Origin: Corella eumyota | Lineage: Eukaryota > Chordata > Ascidiacea > Phlebobranchia > Corellidae | Assembly (NCBI GenBank): GCA_963082875.1 | Contig: OY720101.1 | Span: forward strand, 8,680,001 to 8,744,000 | DNA length: 64,000 nt | Reading direction: 5' to 3' | In this document: positions 35,616-47,871 of the stretch, one piece after another | How positions within the stretch are numbered: position 1 is the first letter of the stretch | How the letters are laid out: each line of letters opens with the position of its first letter | Made by a program: the position numbers and the translations under genes | Notes under the pieces: generated by a model | What the model was told of the DNA's origin: nothing | The model's database searches: none | The model's input: the letters and a program-made list of their open reading frames with translations, nothing else

Positions 35616-36556
35616 TTAATTTGCTGTAAAAACGTAAAAAAATAACTGATTACTAGCATAAAAAATAGCAAATAACATAAAAATAATTAATGATAAAAAT
35701 GAAAGAAATTTAAGCGAAATTGTATTGCATAACATTTAGCCTTTCTTACCAATAGCATTGTCCATTTCTTCCATTAATTCTTCATCCGCATCCTCATCAA
35801 ATATCTCTGACAATTTATCATTCATGTCTTGCATCCTGGCCATATACTGCACTGGGTCCTTAAAAGTAAAAAAGGTTGCCATCAGTATTATTTACATAAA
35901 GGGTAATAAATGCCTAAACAAAACAAGGTCAAAAATACATTTAAAAATTTAACCAAAATATTTAAAATCATTATAAAGATTTAACTGTAAACGCATTTAT
36001 TTGAATAGATAACGTTTTATTAAAAAAATATATTAAATAAAAAAACGTAAACCTGCTCCCTAAGTTTTTGAAGTTCCATCAAATTTTGATCGCTTGTAGG
36101 GGGAGGGGCCCACAGTCTAGGTTTAATCCATTTTTTAAATGTCCAAACCCTCCTTCTAATTTTTTTCGATTTCCGCCTGTAAATTTTTTAATGTTAGATT
36201 CACAACTAGGTGTCATTTTTAAGTGCTTTGTAAACAACATTGAATTAAAATGTCCGGTAGTGTGGCGAACCGGTCATGGCGTCGTACGAGCCGCACCAAC
36301 GTCACACTATTCGCCCTTGAGCCCTGCGTTTACGGATAGCTCAAAACAGGTCGTAACAGCACACCCTTTCCCAATAAAAAAATATAAAACCTCTAACCTT
36401 AAAGTAATATGAAAAAAAAAATTAGAAAAATGTAGGTGCGGTAAAGTTGTTAAGTAAAGTTACAAAAGATTCAAACAAATTAACAAATTACCCCCATCTT
36501 GCATCCGCAGAAAACACAAGTCCAAGCAAAAAAACAACGATGAGTAATTTATTCAT
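35616..36556 (-). CDS. Secreted Trp/Arg/Lys-rich peptide precursor D'
   Basis: Exons 36556-36492, 36176-36053, 35858-35750 and 35623-35616 encode 101 residues. The signal peptide is MNKLLIVVFLLGLVFSADA. The mature peptide begins RWGRKSKKIRRRVWTFKKWI and continues KPRLWAPPPTS before DQ: twelve basic residues, four Trp and no acidic residue in 31. This is among the most charged peptides in the window. The propiece DPVQYMARMQDMNDKLSEIF is typical. The last exon adds AN and a stop. Intron 1 contains a family-1 SINE, antisense. Poly(A) AATAAA lies near 35536. Its duplicate D (48.7 kb) keeps the Trp/basic pattern but differs at the peptide's C-terminus, so exon 2 has changed quickly since the block duplicated. 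Confidence 0.83.
36248..36382 (+). mobile_element. Family-1 tRNA-derived SINE in intron 1 of D'
   Basis: GGTAGTGTGGCGAACCGGTC, GAGCCGCACCAACGTCACAC, TATTCGCCCTTGAGCCCTGC, GTTTACGGATAGCTCAAAAC and CACACCCTTTCCCAATAAAA run in order on the plus strand, antisense to the gene. Confidence 0.85.
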
Positions 36557-36701
36557 AATCTAAAAATATTTTGAAAAAATATAAAAATATTTATTTTAAA
36601 CTAAATACTATAACAGAAAACAAACTTACGTTTTATTTTGTTGGTATTACAACTTCTATACAAGATTTCAATTGGTGTGGTTTAGTTGAACATAAACTTG
36701 C

Positions 36702-36725
36702 CTTTTATAGCCTTTTTACCATATG
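36702..36725 (-). promoter_or_regulatory. Promoter of peptide gene D'
   Basis: TATAAAAG at 36709-36702 and CATATG at 36725-36720, 10 bp apart. A further conserved word GCATATGGTTTACTC lies upstream near 36820; it recurs upstream of D and B. Confidence 0.7.
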
Positions 36726-36859
36726 CTCAACTACGAAAATCTAAGTTTGCATCACATCATAAATCTATATTGGGAAAAACATGACTAAAGCTTCCCGAAG
36801 TGCAACTTTACTTTTTATGCATATGGTTTACTCAAAACAGCGAGGAAAAAGTAATAAAC

Positions 36860-38200
36860 TTCCATGTTAACATTTAATACTTCAAGGGAAAAACAAAATA
36901 ATGGTGTTTAATTGAAACTGGGTCATTTTATTGTGTTAAATGATAAAGCGACAACTTGTTAAGCTAAAAAAATAGTAAAATGCAAAGAAAATACTTCAGA
37001 CAAGGCCAACTTAACACACAACAATATCACTTCGTTCCATTTCATAGCATTTTATTTCGTATTTATTAAATTAACGGTTGAAACGATTGACTTGTTTAAA
37101 CGCAAGCATTTACTTATTTAAACAACGGCAAATTTAAAAAAATTTTATTTAAACAACGGCAATTTAAGATATTTGGTAAGCTACTAAAAAAGTATTGACA
37201 AAAGTAATTACAATACAAGAAGAACACAAACATCATACTTTTTAATGACAATGACACAAATATATAAGTTTTGGTTAAAATCTATTTAACATTGTTTAGA
37301 TTTGCGAAGAAGTAATTTTTGCAAGCTATTGCAAAAATTTTTGCAAACTATATAGTTATCAATATGCCGCTTATGCTTGTAAGATATCGTATTAGTTCCA
37401 GTAATGTTGCTTATATGGTATATAATTTCCTGTAAATAAACAACTACAATCACGTTACTGTAAACTGAAACTTTATCCCTATGTCGCTTTTCCTTTTAAG
37501 TTATTTAATTGGTTCCTGTTTTTAAAAAACTATGATCACGTTAGTGTAAAATGCAACCATCTGTTACATATTTATTATGATATTGTATTAGTTTTTGATT
37601 AAAAGCACAGAATTTGTTAAAACAATAAAAATAAAATGAAAATAAGAAAAACAATTTTTAATGGAACTGGTCTTTGCTGAAAAGGCAGGAAGATGGCTAC
37701 CGTCCTTAAAAACTTTTTTTGTGATAATTTTAATAAAAATATGCATAGTATTTAACTTTATATTTCTCCCCTAAAAAAAATTAGTTAACCTTTAACCTTT
37801 TCTTCCTTATCAAAATTTCGGCGTAGATTGATCGAAAAAATGGCTGGCTTTAAATTGTCGTCTTTAAAAACCTCTACTATCCTTCTTCACTTTGAAATAA
37901 ATCTACCACTTTTATAATACAGCAAATTTATCTTTTAATGGGATTTTCGTAATCACTTAATTTTCCTAAACATGAAAAAGTAAATTAACAAACAGAATTG
38001 GCAACATTCCACAGATAAAATCTTGATTTTAATACCACTTCTTTATAGTCTATAGTGTTAAAAAAAGGAATAAAATAGATGTACTGAAGTTAACACACCC
38101 ACAGATTTAAAATAACACAATTTTTTTCGAAATATTAATTTATTAACACATATATCAAATACTAATCTTCTTTCTGTATTTTCCTAAACTTTATCTGGGA
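36860..38200. other. Spacer between D' and C', duplicated at 48.98-50.3 kb
   Basis: No exon seen. The whole stretch reappears almost unchanged at about 48980-50310, showing that the block duplication included spacers. A TTGCAAGCTATTGCAAAAAT run near 37320 forms short direct and inverted repeats. Confidence 0.6.
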
Positions 38201-38204
38201 CGTT

Positions 38205-39115
38205 TTACATTCCGTGGCTCACTGTAGAAACGCAAAATTCGAATAAAATTTAACAAATTTTGAATACCCGAATCATAACATAGAAAAATAAAAAGGAACA
38301 TCTAAATAATCTAATGATAAAAATGAAGAAAAAATTTAAGCAAAACTTTATTGCATACTATTTAGTTTTTTTTACTAACAACATCGTCCAATTGTTTCAT
38401 AAATTCTTCACTTGCATTCTATTCTCATCAAACATCTCAGACAGTTTATCATTAATATCTTGCATTCTGGCAAGATATTGCACTGGGTCCTTATGAATAA
38501 GAAAAAAAACAATCATTATAGTATTATTCACATAAATTGTAAAAAATGCCTAAAACTGTTTAAATGTTAAAATAATTGAATTTTGTCATCCAGGTTTTAA
38601 ATTAAAAAACTACGTTAAAATTGTATGCATATTTAAAATTTATGTTATAAAATTAATACAATTAGACAGCATTCCATTAAAAAAATATATATTTATATAT
38701 AAAAAGCACATTTAAACCTGCTCTCTTAGGTTTTAAAGTCCCATTAAATCTTGATCGCTAATAAAAGATGTCGCAGCATCTAAAGCAGGTTTACTGAGTG
38801 CACCTCTGTAAATTTTTTTAATGTTAGATTTACATATATTTTTTTATATTAAAAAATTTAAGCCGAGTCACTATTCATTTTGAGCCAGGCGTTAAAGAAT
38901 AGCTCAACCACACTAAAACTCCACACCCTTCCCCAATAAAAATACAAAAAACTATCTTAAAGTAATACAAAAAAAATTTTTCGAATAAATTTTAAAAAAT
39001 AGACAATGTATGTTATTGACAATATTAGTTTAAACAAAATAACAAATTACTTCCAGCTTGTATCCGCAGAAAACACAAGCCCAAACAGAAGAAAGGCGAT
39101 GAGTTATATATTCAT
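38205..39115 (-). pseudogene. Peptide gene C', broken copy
   Basis: All four exon positions are recognisable (39115-39051, 38805-38718, about 38489-38376, 38221-38205), including the signal-peptide exon, an exon 2 related to ALSKPALDAATS-like sequence and the propiece DPVQYLARMQDIND. At least two in-frame stops (one in the signal peptide, one in exon 2) and a length change in exon 3 make a product unlikely. The predicted mature part is short and hardly cationic even without the lesions, so selection may have been lost before the block duplicated. A family-1 SINE remnant sits in intron 1 (about 38868-38945). Confidence 0.75.
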
Positions 39116-39264
39116 GATCTGAAAATAGTTTAAGTTTATTATTTTTTTTAAATATTAATTTTACATGCAATAAATCTATAAAACAAACATACCTTTTATT
39201 AGGTTGCTAATATTTTTTCAGTACAAGTTAGTAAATAAAGTAGCTTAATTAAACTTAAACTTGC

Positions 39265-39291
39265 CTTTTATAAACGTGAGTACACCATATG
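39265..39291 (-). promoter_or_regulatory. Promoter remnant of C'
   Basis: TATAAAAG at 39272-39265 and CATATG at 39291-39286, 13 bp apart, still intact although the gene is broken. Confidence 0.6.
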
Positions 39292-39414
39292 ATATATATA
39301 TATAACGAAAATTCCACATAGATTTTCCATATTAAAAACCATATTGAGAAAAATTTATTTAAAAATTTCCAAAGCTCAATATTAATTTTCGAAAGTTAAA
39401 TTGCTAGTAACAAA

Positions 39415-39468
39415 TAATAAACTAAAATACATATTTTTATCAACTACACCTTGCCTCAACGGAAAGAA
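39415..39468 (-). pseudogene. Truncated signal-peptide exon remnant
   Basis: The minus strand carries TTCTTTCCGTTGAGGCAAG, the end of an E/F-type signal peptide exon (LSVEA). It is cut off at about 39468 where the BEL/Pao-like element begins. It is a leftover of a further peptide gene at the junction of the two duplicated blocks. Confidence 0.6.
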
Positions 39469-42400
39469 ATTCTATCTTTCCTAGAATTTGCAACTTCTAG
39501 TTCATTGGCCATTACATAACGATCTAGAGGCTTTAGCAGCTCACACTTCTTAATTTTCTGGACACTAACCTGAGACACCACAGCTTCCCTGTCCAGTGGC
39601 TTCCTGGCAAACAACAACGGACCGAACAGAGACCAACCAAGGGTTGTTCTCACGGCGTCGAGACAACCAGATGAACCCAAGCGAGTCTCTTCAACTCTAA
39701 AGGCTTCTGTGACATTGGCTCCAATAAGCAAAGTAACAGTACCTTCAATTACTTCAGGTAATTCAATATCTTGTAGGTATTTGTGCATCTTAAGCATTCT
39801 CTTTGTCGGCTTAACGTTTGGCTTAATGGGTATTTCCTCAATCGACAGTACTTTTGGTAGATTTATGTTGACTTCTTTATCAATTAAAGAACCAACAGAT
39901 AGACTAACTGAGGTACTTAGACATTCCTTTGCTTGATCAGTCATGGTTTTCAGCTTTAAACGTTTCTGAGCTCCAGTAGCACCTAAACTTTCAATCAGTC
40001 GATGCTCACAAAAGGAATCAGAAGAACCCTGGTCCAAAAAGGCATATGTTTTGACCACTTTGTCTTGATAGCGCACCTTCACTGGAATTACATTGAAGTA
40101 GACACCATTCCCAGCAACTTCATTTGCTCTAATCGTAGAACATGATATCTCCTTTTGTCGTGATGTTGATTATTTGCAGCACAACCTTTAACTTCACACA
40201 CTGCTTTGATTTCACAGTTACCAATGTGATGTCCATGACACAAACAGCGAAAGCAGAGTGACTTCATTCTAACCAGATTTATTTTATCTCGGTATGACAT
40301 TTCTTTAAATTCTGAACAATTAGAAAGTGAATGAAATTTCTTACAACAGACACAAGCAGGATTCTTGGATAATTTGATTTCCTTGGGTATCGCTTCTGCA
40401 GACATAGCATTGCAAGCGGATAACCTTTGACGCCTTGTGTTGTTACCAGTGCTTCTTAAGCTGCTTTGACCATATACAGCTTTTCCATACAAGGAATTAG
40501 CTATTTCAGACTGTCTGGTGACAAACCTAACCAGATCAATGAAACTAACCTCATGCCCACTTTCTTCAACAATTCGAACAGAAAATGAAACCCATTCTTT
40601 CTTTAAACTCTCAGGTAGCTTGTCGATAATTTAAACCATTGTCCTAAACAAATTCAGACTAGCAAATTCTTTTAATTCTTTCATTGAAGTAACACATTTT
40701 TTCAACAGAATGGAAAATGATATTAAACCATCGGGGTCGTTAGCCTTTACCTTAGGGCTTTCCAAAATGTACCTCTCACAACAATTTGCTATAACATTAG
40801 GTTGCCCAAAGTCATAACCTTTTTAGAGCTAAGGCATATCCGGATCCATCTCTTCCAGTATAATGTTCAATAGTCTGACACACCTTTTCTGAACAACGTT
40901 GAATCAAAACAACAGACACAGCTCGTCTGTCTCAACATGAGGATTATCTGCAATGTGCATTTTGAACGAACTCATAAAGGAAGTGTACTTCATTGGGTCT
41001 CCATCAAATTTTTTAATCACCGGATTTGGTAATATTCTCTTAACTTCTGTGTTATTGCAAGCTGAAACGGTCATTCGGGGTTTCGCTGGGGCAGAATAAA
41101 CTTCCTCAGGGTAAGGACAGTAGTGGGGTTTGGAATGTGGAATTGGTGGCAACCTTGAAAAGTATCGGGTTTCTTTGGGTAATTGGGGCTTAAAATCTCC
41201 ATAATTTGATTGTTGTACTTGAATTATTGGTTTGAGAAGTTTCCTTTCTATCAATGAGGAAAAATCTTTCTTATGCGAAATAGGTTGAGAAGTGGCTTAA
41301 TTTTGTATTGATTGCTTGACGGATTGTTCCTTATTTGTGGGTATTGGAACATTTTTGGAAGTATTCGGACTTGGTTGTGGTAAAACCGAATCAATCTTAA
41401 TCGTTGCTGGCAATTTTGCATCTGTATACTGGCTTGAAAACATGCTTTCATTCTCACATACATTGTCATCCCATGCATCAGATTTAGCTTGAGCAAACTC
41501 TTGCGATCAGCTTCTCTCATCTCAAAGGCGGCTCTTTGTTCGGCCTCTCTCATTTCAGAGGCAGCTCTTTGTTCAGCCTCTCTCATTTCAGAGGCAGCTC
41601 TTTGTTCAGCCTCTCTCATTTCAAAAGCAGCCCTTTGCTTGGTCTCTTTCATTTCAGAGGCAGCCTTTTGCTCAGCCTCTGCTTGTTGCTCCAACATTCT
41701 TTCTTGAGCATGCGGTTTGGCTAACAATGCCAACTTGAGTTTCACCTTTGACTGACGGCGCAGTCAAAGGTGAAACTCAAGTTGGCTTTTACATGAACTA
41801 GAACTTGACGACCGAGAACAAATACTTGGTGATCTATTTAAATGTTCCAGATTAAACATTTCTTCGGGCGACAAACTACTGCTTTTCTCAGCACCAATAT
41901 AGTCTGCCAGGTGCCAGCCATCGAGTAACCTTAACATTAAACTCAGCCTTCACCCGTTTACAATCCTTTTTCTTAGACACAGTTTCTGGCATGGATTGGC
42001 TTGAGGTCATTGAATCACAAAGGCTCATCACTTTGTAGAATTCAACATCAACTTCCTTCAACAACTCCCTAAACTTGAGCTCATTGTTAGGTTTTGCCGT
42101 AAACTGTTCTGCTCGGTTGTATTTGTCTTGTAGTGAGCCCAATAGCTCTACAACAGCATCTTTTGATTCCATATTTAATCAGTAGTCTGAAACTTGCATA
42201 ACAGCACTAACAACAAACTCTATAGTTTAAAATAGTTTGAAACGATGTTACGTCGTCCTTGCAGTAAGTGCGGCTTTGATACACTCAGACGAGTAGCAGA
42301 AATAATTAATTACCAACACCAGACTTAGTTATAGTTATTAACTCGTTTAGACATCAATCACACCAGTTTAACTTTCTTTGAACTTATTATTGTTAGTGAC

Positions 42401-42860
42401 GCAACGATAGGACAACACAATTTCAACACAATTCTTATAACGAAAAATGGTGCACACAGATCGATGAAAAATACCGTTTCTAAAACAAAGAAACATATAT
42501 AAACTACTTATAGTCCAAAATACCCGTACAATTATCTTAAGATAACAGTAAACATTATAAAACACTCAAATTAACAGTATTGAAAACATCATAAAACACG
42601 TGCTTACCGAACTATTTTAAGACAAAGCCCAGTTGAACAATATATCGGTATGGTAAAATCTCGTTGGCTTGGTAATTCAGTTTATCATTTATAATTAACT
42701 TACACTACATAAAAAAACATAAGTTTAGACTAGATTAAAACAGATAAAACTAACACGCTAAATTTATATCTCATCTCTGACAATACTTGGCTAAAGAAAG
42801 AACATAAAATCGGTCAAGCGTAAAAGTATACGACGATAAATTCACACTGGTTGAATATTT
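39456..42860 (-). mobile_element. BEL/Pao-like LTR retrotransposon fossil, partial
   Basis: Minus-strand element. Recognisable parts in order: a gag region starting near 42172 (ELLGSLQDKYNRAEQF-like, as in BEL/Pao gag), a Gln/Glu/Ala-rich heptad-like repeat (AEQRAASEMRE units, 41520-41700), further gag (FDGDPMKYTSFMSSFKMHI near 41000), zinc-knuckle Cys/His clusters near 40130-40400, and an aspartic-protease-like domain with LDQGSSDSFCEHRLI near 40020. The stretch 42180-42860 would hold leader and LTR. No reverse transcriptase or integrase is recognised. It is broken in several places and looks moderately old. It sits at the junction between the two copies of the peptide-gene block. Confidence 0.8.
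41737..41791. repeat. Near-perfect hairpin inside the BEL/Pao fossil
   Basis: Arms CAACTTGAGTTTCACCTTTG plus ACT, then an 8-nt loop GACGGCGC, then the exact inverse complement. A stem of about 23 bp this clean in an old element points to a recent templated inversion or an assembly artefact. Confidence 0.85.
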
Positions 42861-42905
42861 TACACCACTTATTTTAAAAAAATTTTACTTGTTAAAATTG
42901 AATAC

Positions 42906-43550
42906 CTAAATCTAGTCGTCTCATAATTTTATTTGTAACATCTTCTCTGTACACTGATTGCAAGTTATCTTTTATGTCGCTCATCCTTTCAAGGTATTGC
43001 AATGAGTTCTGTTTTAAATAAAGTAAATGTAGAATATAAAAATTAGCAATTGTTTTGTTTAAAATATTTAAACTTATGCAGCATCTTTTTAGACCTTTAA
43101 AAAAGATTAAAGTTAACATATTTTTATTGAAAAAAATTTCCGCTAATTTATTGCTTGATAACACAATGTAATTTTACAGGTTAGCGCTTACAAATTGTAG
43201 CACATTTCACGCATAGTACGCCCTATTGTTTAAAAAAATCTCTAAAATTTGTTAAGTAAAAACGTGTTTTAAAATTAAAGCTGTTACCTCGTCTTTAGGT
43301 TGTTGAAGTTCAGCTAAATGAATGTCACCAGCAAACTTAGCTACGTTAGCAGCACCTTTGACTACCTTTAAAAGCCCTTTTCCTATCTTCTTAAAAACGT
43401 GCCCGACTTTTCCAATAACATCAAATGTTTAAAAATTAATATGTGTATATTTTTAGATATAAACTAAAGTACATACTTCCACTTTCCGTTTTTTGCCTCA
43501 ACGGAAAGAACTAGTCCAATCAAAAGAAATAGAATAACAACCTTGTTCAT
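42906..43550 (-). pseudogene. Peptide gene F (cecropin-like), disrupted duplicate of F'
   Basis: Exon 1 (43550-43477; MNKVVILFLLIGLVLSVEA then KNGKWK), exon 2 (43411-43288) and exon 3 (43008-42906; NSLQYLERMSDIKDNLQ) are open and close to F'. Three things suggest it is dead. The intron-1 acceptor reads GG where F' has AG. A Ty3-like element sits between exon 1 and its 5'UTR exon and promoter. The region that should hold exon 4 is replaced by the BEL/Pao-like element. Some expression from the inserted LTR cannot be excluded. Confidence 0.75.
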
Positions 43551-43574
43551 TATCTAAAAAAACGTTGTGAATAA

Positions 43575-43841
43575 TGTAACGTATCCGCCATCTTGTTGTT
43601 TACGCGAAAGTCCTATCTATTCTGCAGATCACGTGTTTACACCTATTGCCGATCTGTTACTCCTTATCTCTATCACGTGGCTTAATCACGTGATGTATTA
43701 GTTTAACTGTTTCAAATGTATTTGTATTTAGTATTCGTGGTACAAGCTTGTGAACGGTTGTATGTGTATCTTTCCGCAATAATAAACTATAAATTATAAT
43801 ACGGCTTTTCTTACGAAAGACAATCAGACTCGAACGTTACA
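43575..43841 (+). repeat. 5' LTR of the Ty3-like element
   Basis: 267 bp, TGTAACGTATCCGCC ... CTCGAACGTTACA. The ends form a short inverted repeat (TGTAACG/CGTTACA). AATAAAC lies near 43781, a possible polyadenylation signal. Confidence 0.9.
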
Positions 43842-45461
43842 TTGGAGATCCTGGTTCTTTTTAAAGTTGTAAATAATTTTAAAGAAATATTGCTGCAAGA
43901 AATTACAATCGTGTGTTTCACACTTGTCGAATATAAAAATAGAAAATATTTATTCAAAATGGACCAATTTCTAACAACATCAATATCTATAGAAATTAAG
44001 CGCGTAGTTGAACGCGAGCTCCGAGAAGTTAAACGGGAACTAGCGTCCCTGAAAAATAAATTAGATTCAAAGATGTTGTACCAATTAACAGAGCTATCAA
44101 CATCTAATCAAGATCTAGAAAAATATACCGGCGAAACCGACGTCGAAGATTATTTAATGAAATTTGACCTTATGTCAAAGGCCAATGGTTGGGATTCACG
44201 GGAAAGCGGCTATAGACTAGCGCTAAGTTTATATGGTAAGGCTGCCAGTATCGTCACCAACTTATCTGGAAGTGACCGTATCAGTAGCAGTTTTAAAAGA
44301 TAAACTGCGTAAACGTTTTTCTTCCCCGAAGTTAAATTTATTGAACGAGCTACATAGCCGAAAAAGAAGAATGAACGAATATAAATCGGACATTGCCAAC
44401 ATGGTTCGACAATGTCCGATTTATACCAATTCAAGCATAAAAGAACTAGAAAAATTAAAGATGAATTGTTTCATGAATGCCATAAAACACGATGAAGAAT
44501 TGCACTCCGCAATTTATCACCATTTACCATCTACAATCGAAAGTGCCCTGGAAACTGGACAACTTTACGAACAGCTGTATCGAGTGGATTTAAGCCCTAA
44601 CTCAATGTCGTGTACCAGCACTAAAGACTACATTACAAAATCAAGCCGTTCTAATTTACCATGTGCGTTTGATCCTAGTTCCAGTCCGACAAAACCTTTT
44701 TCTTGTACAGAAATAAACACAATTCAACAACCAAAGGCGATTACTACCAAAAAGAAACTAGTTCAGGAAAATGAAACTTTTTATATGCCTATTCGTTCAA
44801 TATCAAAATCAAATGACGATGATACTATTGAAAAGGAAATTGTCCAGGCCCAATTAGAAGACCCTGATATAATAAATGTAAAATTTTATCTTCGTTCTAA
44901 GCCAACTCATAATATAATTTCCACAAAATTTGATGGCCAGCTATCTTCATTGGTGATCAAAAATGCTGTTTTATTTCGAAAATGGAAGTCGGCATCGGGG
45001 TCAAAATTCCACTTACAAATGGTTGTTCCAGCATCGCTGCAGGCAGGGATTTTAAAGAAGGCGCATGAAGGCCATAAGGGGGTTATGTCGACGCTGAAGA
45101 GATTACGACGACGTTTTTATTGGACATCATTAAAAGCTGATGTGATTAAATACAAAAGGCAGTGTGCGGGGTGCAAGGAAAGAAAAAGAGATAAAAATAG
45201 AGAATCGCGAAGTTTTGTTCCCGGAGAGACGGTCTGGCTTCATAACAAAAGTTCGGGTGGAAATTTACAAAAAGACATTTGCGCAGCTTTTGTAATTACG
45301 CAAAAGCTCAATGACAATACCTATCGCATAAAAAAAACCAAGATGTTCAAACAAACCTATGGTCGTTAGCAGAGCAAGGCTTCATAAACTCTGTTAGTTT
45401 CATGGTGAGTTCGTTTCTCATTTTTGTTGAATATTTCCTGCTTTCATTGGGAAGGGAGGAA

Positions 45462-45728
45462 TGTAACGTATCCGCCATCTTGTTGTTTACGCGAAAGTCC
45501 TATCTATTCTGCAGATCACGTGTTTACACCTATTGCCGATCTGTTACTCCTTATCTCTATCACGTGGCTTAATCACGTGATATATTAGTTTAACTGTTTC
45601 GGATGTATTTGTATTTAGTATTCGTGGTACAAGCTTGTGAACGGTTGTATGTGTATCTTTCCGCAATAATAAACTATAAATTATAATACGGCTTTTCTTA
45701 CGAAAGACAATCAGACTCGAACGTTACA
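45462..45728 (+). repeat. 3' LTR of the Ty3-like element
   Basis: 267 bp, matching the 5' LTR at all but about three positions by eye. It is followed by ATAA. Confidence 0.9.
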
Positions 45729-46401
45729 ATAACAATAAATATTCATGGACCAAAACAGACAAAACTTTTAAGTTTATTTTATTAAAATCTACACTGTTTT
45801 ACTCATAAAAAGATAATAATAAAACTACAATAATATACTTTTATAAAGCTAGACCGACATATGTTAATTTTTAAAATACCCATTTACTGTTTTGCATACT
45901 GAAAGCACATATTGACAGTCAGCCCAATAGAATATGGTTGGAATTTTTATAGCGCAAACTCAATATTTTAAACGAACATCAACTGTTTATAGTTAATATT
46001 AATTTTTGTATTCATTTAAAATAAAGTATTTTTACAATTTTATTAAGAAAGACATTTTGTTGTGAATTGTTCAAGTCTTACTTAAACACAAGATCAAATA
46101 AAGCACGGTTTTGCATTGGTGCGGTTCGAACTTAAACCCTGTCTGCCCGCCAAAAACAACTTGTACATTCTACATATCACGAAGTTTAAGTTAATAAATA
46201 AGTGTTATTTATTTTTTTAAATAGGTCTGAAATTTGAGCATGCGTAAAATTATTGTAAAAGCCGGGATTAAGAAAGGCATTTCGTAAGTAAGATTTACAT
46301 AGTTTTATTTATTACTTTCTGTTTATTAGAATATTTAAATTAGTAAAAACACAAAATTAAAAAATTATAGACTTGATTTGCAATAAGGCCTTTTGTATCT
46401 T

Positions 46402-47184
46402 TCATACGTCCGATATAGCTGCAAAACAAAAAACTGTTAAAAAGTAGTCATTAAATTTTACTTAATCTTTTTCCAACTAATTTAAATATGTTACTACCAC
46501 ACAATGCAGTAAATATAGAGTATTATAGTTACTTACCAATATCTAAACGTCTCATCACTTCATTTGTAACATCTTCATTAAATACTGATTGCAAGTTGTC
46601 CTTAATATCGTTTATTCTTTGAAGATATTGTTCTGGTTCCTATTATAAAACTTTATTAACAGAAAGTAAGTAAATATAACAAAAAGTAGCATTCTATGTT
46701 TATGTATTAACGTTAAAAGTAGTATTTAATATATTATTTTCTTATTTTTTACTTTTATTTCAGATTGACAGATTTTACAAATTATTAAATACAACGGGAT
46801 TGTATAAGCTAAACATGTAGACAGTATTAACAAAATACTAAAAATAAACACATTGTATGCTACAAAATAACAATATTCTAATCTATGCAAATTTATTTTG
46901 GTAATAAAAAGTAGCAATTAAAACCTCCTCTTTAAGTTGTTGAAGGTTGTCAAAATCTGCGTCACATGCTTAACCACCTTTGCAATTTTTGCAATCCCCC
47001 TTCCAATCTTTTTAAAAAAGTGCCCGACTTTTCTTTTAAAATTAAATGAGAGTTAAATTTAAGTAACAAACATTAAACTGCTAGTAAAAAACATTAAACT
47101 AAAAACATACTTCCATCGGCCACGCCTTGCCTCAACGGAAAGAACAAGTCCAATTAATAAAAAAAGAACTAAAAATTTGTTCAT
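46402..47184 (-). pseudogene. Peptide gene E (cecropin-like class), probably broken
   Basis: Exons 47184-47111, 47032-46925, 46639-46537 and 46418-46402. Exon 1 is intact: MNKFLVLFLLIGLVLSVEA then RRGRWK. Exon 2 begins KKVGHFFKKIGRGIAKIAKV and is 7 nt shorter than its duplicate E' just before the GD site, so the frame changes before the propiece. Exon 3 (EPEQYLQRINDIKDNLQ) and exon 4 (AISDV, stop) look normal. A cationic peptide could in principle still be made with an altered tail. Together with E' this means both copies carry different damage. Confidence 0.72.
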
Positions 47185-47871
47185 AATCTTTAAAATAAAT
47201 AAAGAATTGTTACAGATATTTATAGTTAAAAAAATCAAGCAAGTTATACTGCAGAACTTTTAAACTTCAATCTTCATAATGAGTGTATATTTGAACTACA
47301 CCAAACATTTTATATAAAAATAACCAAGCATATGCAAACTTGAAAAATACCTAATGAAATACATATTGTTGGTCTGAAGTATGATTGGAATTTTTCCAAA
47401 TGCAGCATTACCATTTTATACTTTTTGTTATTAATGCTATTTTAGTATGCGCACAAAACATTATTTATTTACTTACGATAAAATTACTTTATATGTTTAG
47501 TAAAATAAAAATAAAATATTTTTATATTGTATATGCATTTTTTGCTAATATTTTTTAACTGAAAATAAATTTAGTTTAAAAAAACCTGAAATACAACAAA
47601 ACAGCTGTCTTTTGTCTCCAAATTGTCTCAAAAATTGTTGAAAAAACAAATAAAATCTTTCAAATAAAATATTAATTTTTAATAGAATATTTAATAGCTT
47701 GTTGTACTTAAAAAATTCTAAAAAGTTGTACCAAAGTTAAAACACTAAAAAATAAAAAAATAACACAAATTTTTTTTTTCCAAGTATAATTTTATTAACA
47801 CATATTCCTAGCAAATTATTTTTCTTTATTTCCGTATTTGCTGGTATGTCATTTTTGACGTTCTACATTCC

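Larger units (their letters stand above)
43575..45728 (+). mobile_element. Young non-autonomous Ty3-like LTR retrotransposon
   Basis: Plus-strand element with two LTRs, TG...CA ends, and a 4-bp target duplication ATAA on both sides. The empty site is visible in the duplicate block near 33315. A purine tract (GGGAAGGGAGGAA) precedes the 3' LTR. Parts seen: a gag-like region (from about 43960, coiled-coil start VERELREVKREL), then an integrase zinc-binding region (KKAHEGHKGVMSTLKRLRRR ... CAGCKERK) and a C-terminal stretch (PGETVWLHNKSS). No reverse transcriptase is recognised, so it must depend on relatives. The LTRs differ at about three positions by eye, indicating recent insertion. It landed in the 5'UTR intron of peptide gene F. 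Confidence 0.87.

Noticed and set aside
36068-36412. 114-residue plus-strand open frame
   Set aside because: It is antisense to exon 2 of peptide gene D' and runs into a SINE.
41489-41724. Two plus-strand frames with repeated FRGSSLFSLSH and SEAALCSASLI motifs
   Set aside because: They are antisense shadows of the heptad-like repeat in the BEL/Pao-like gag region.
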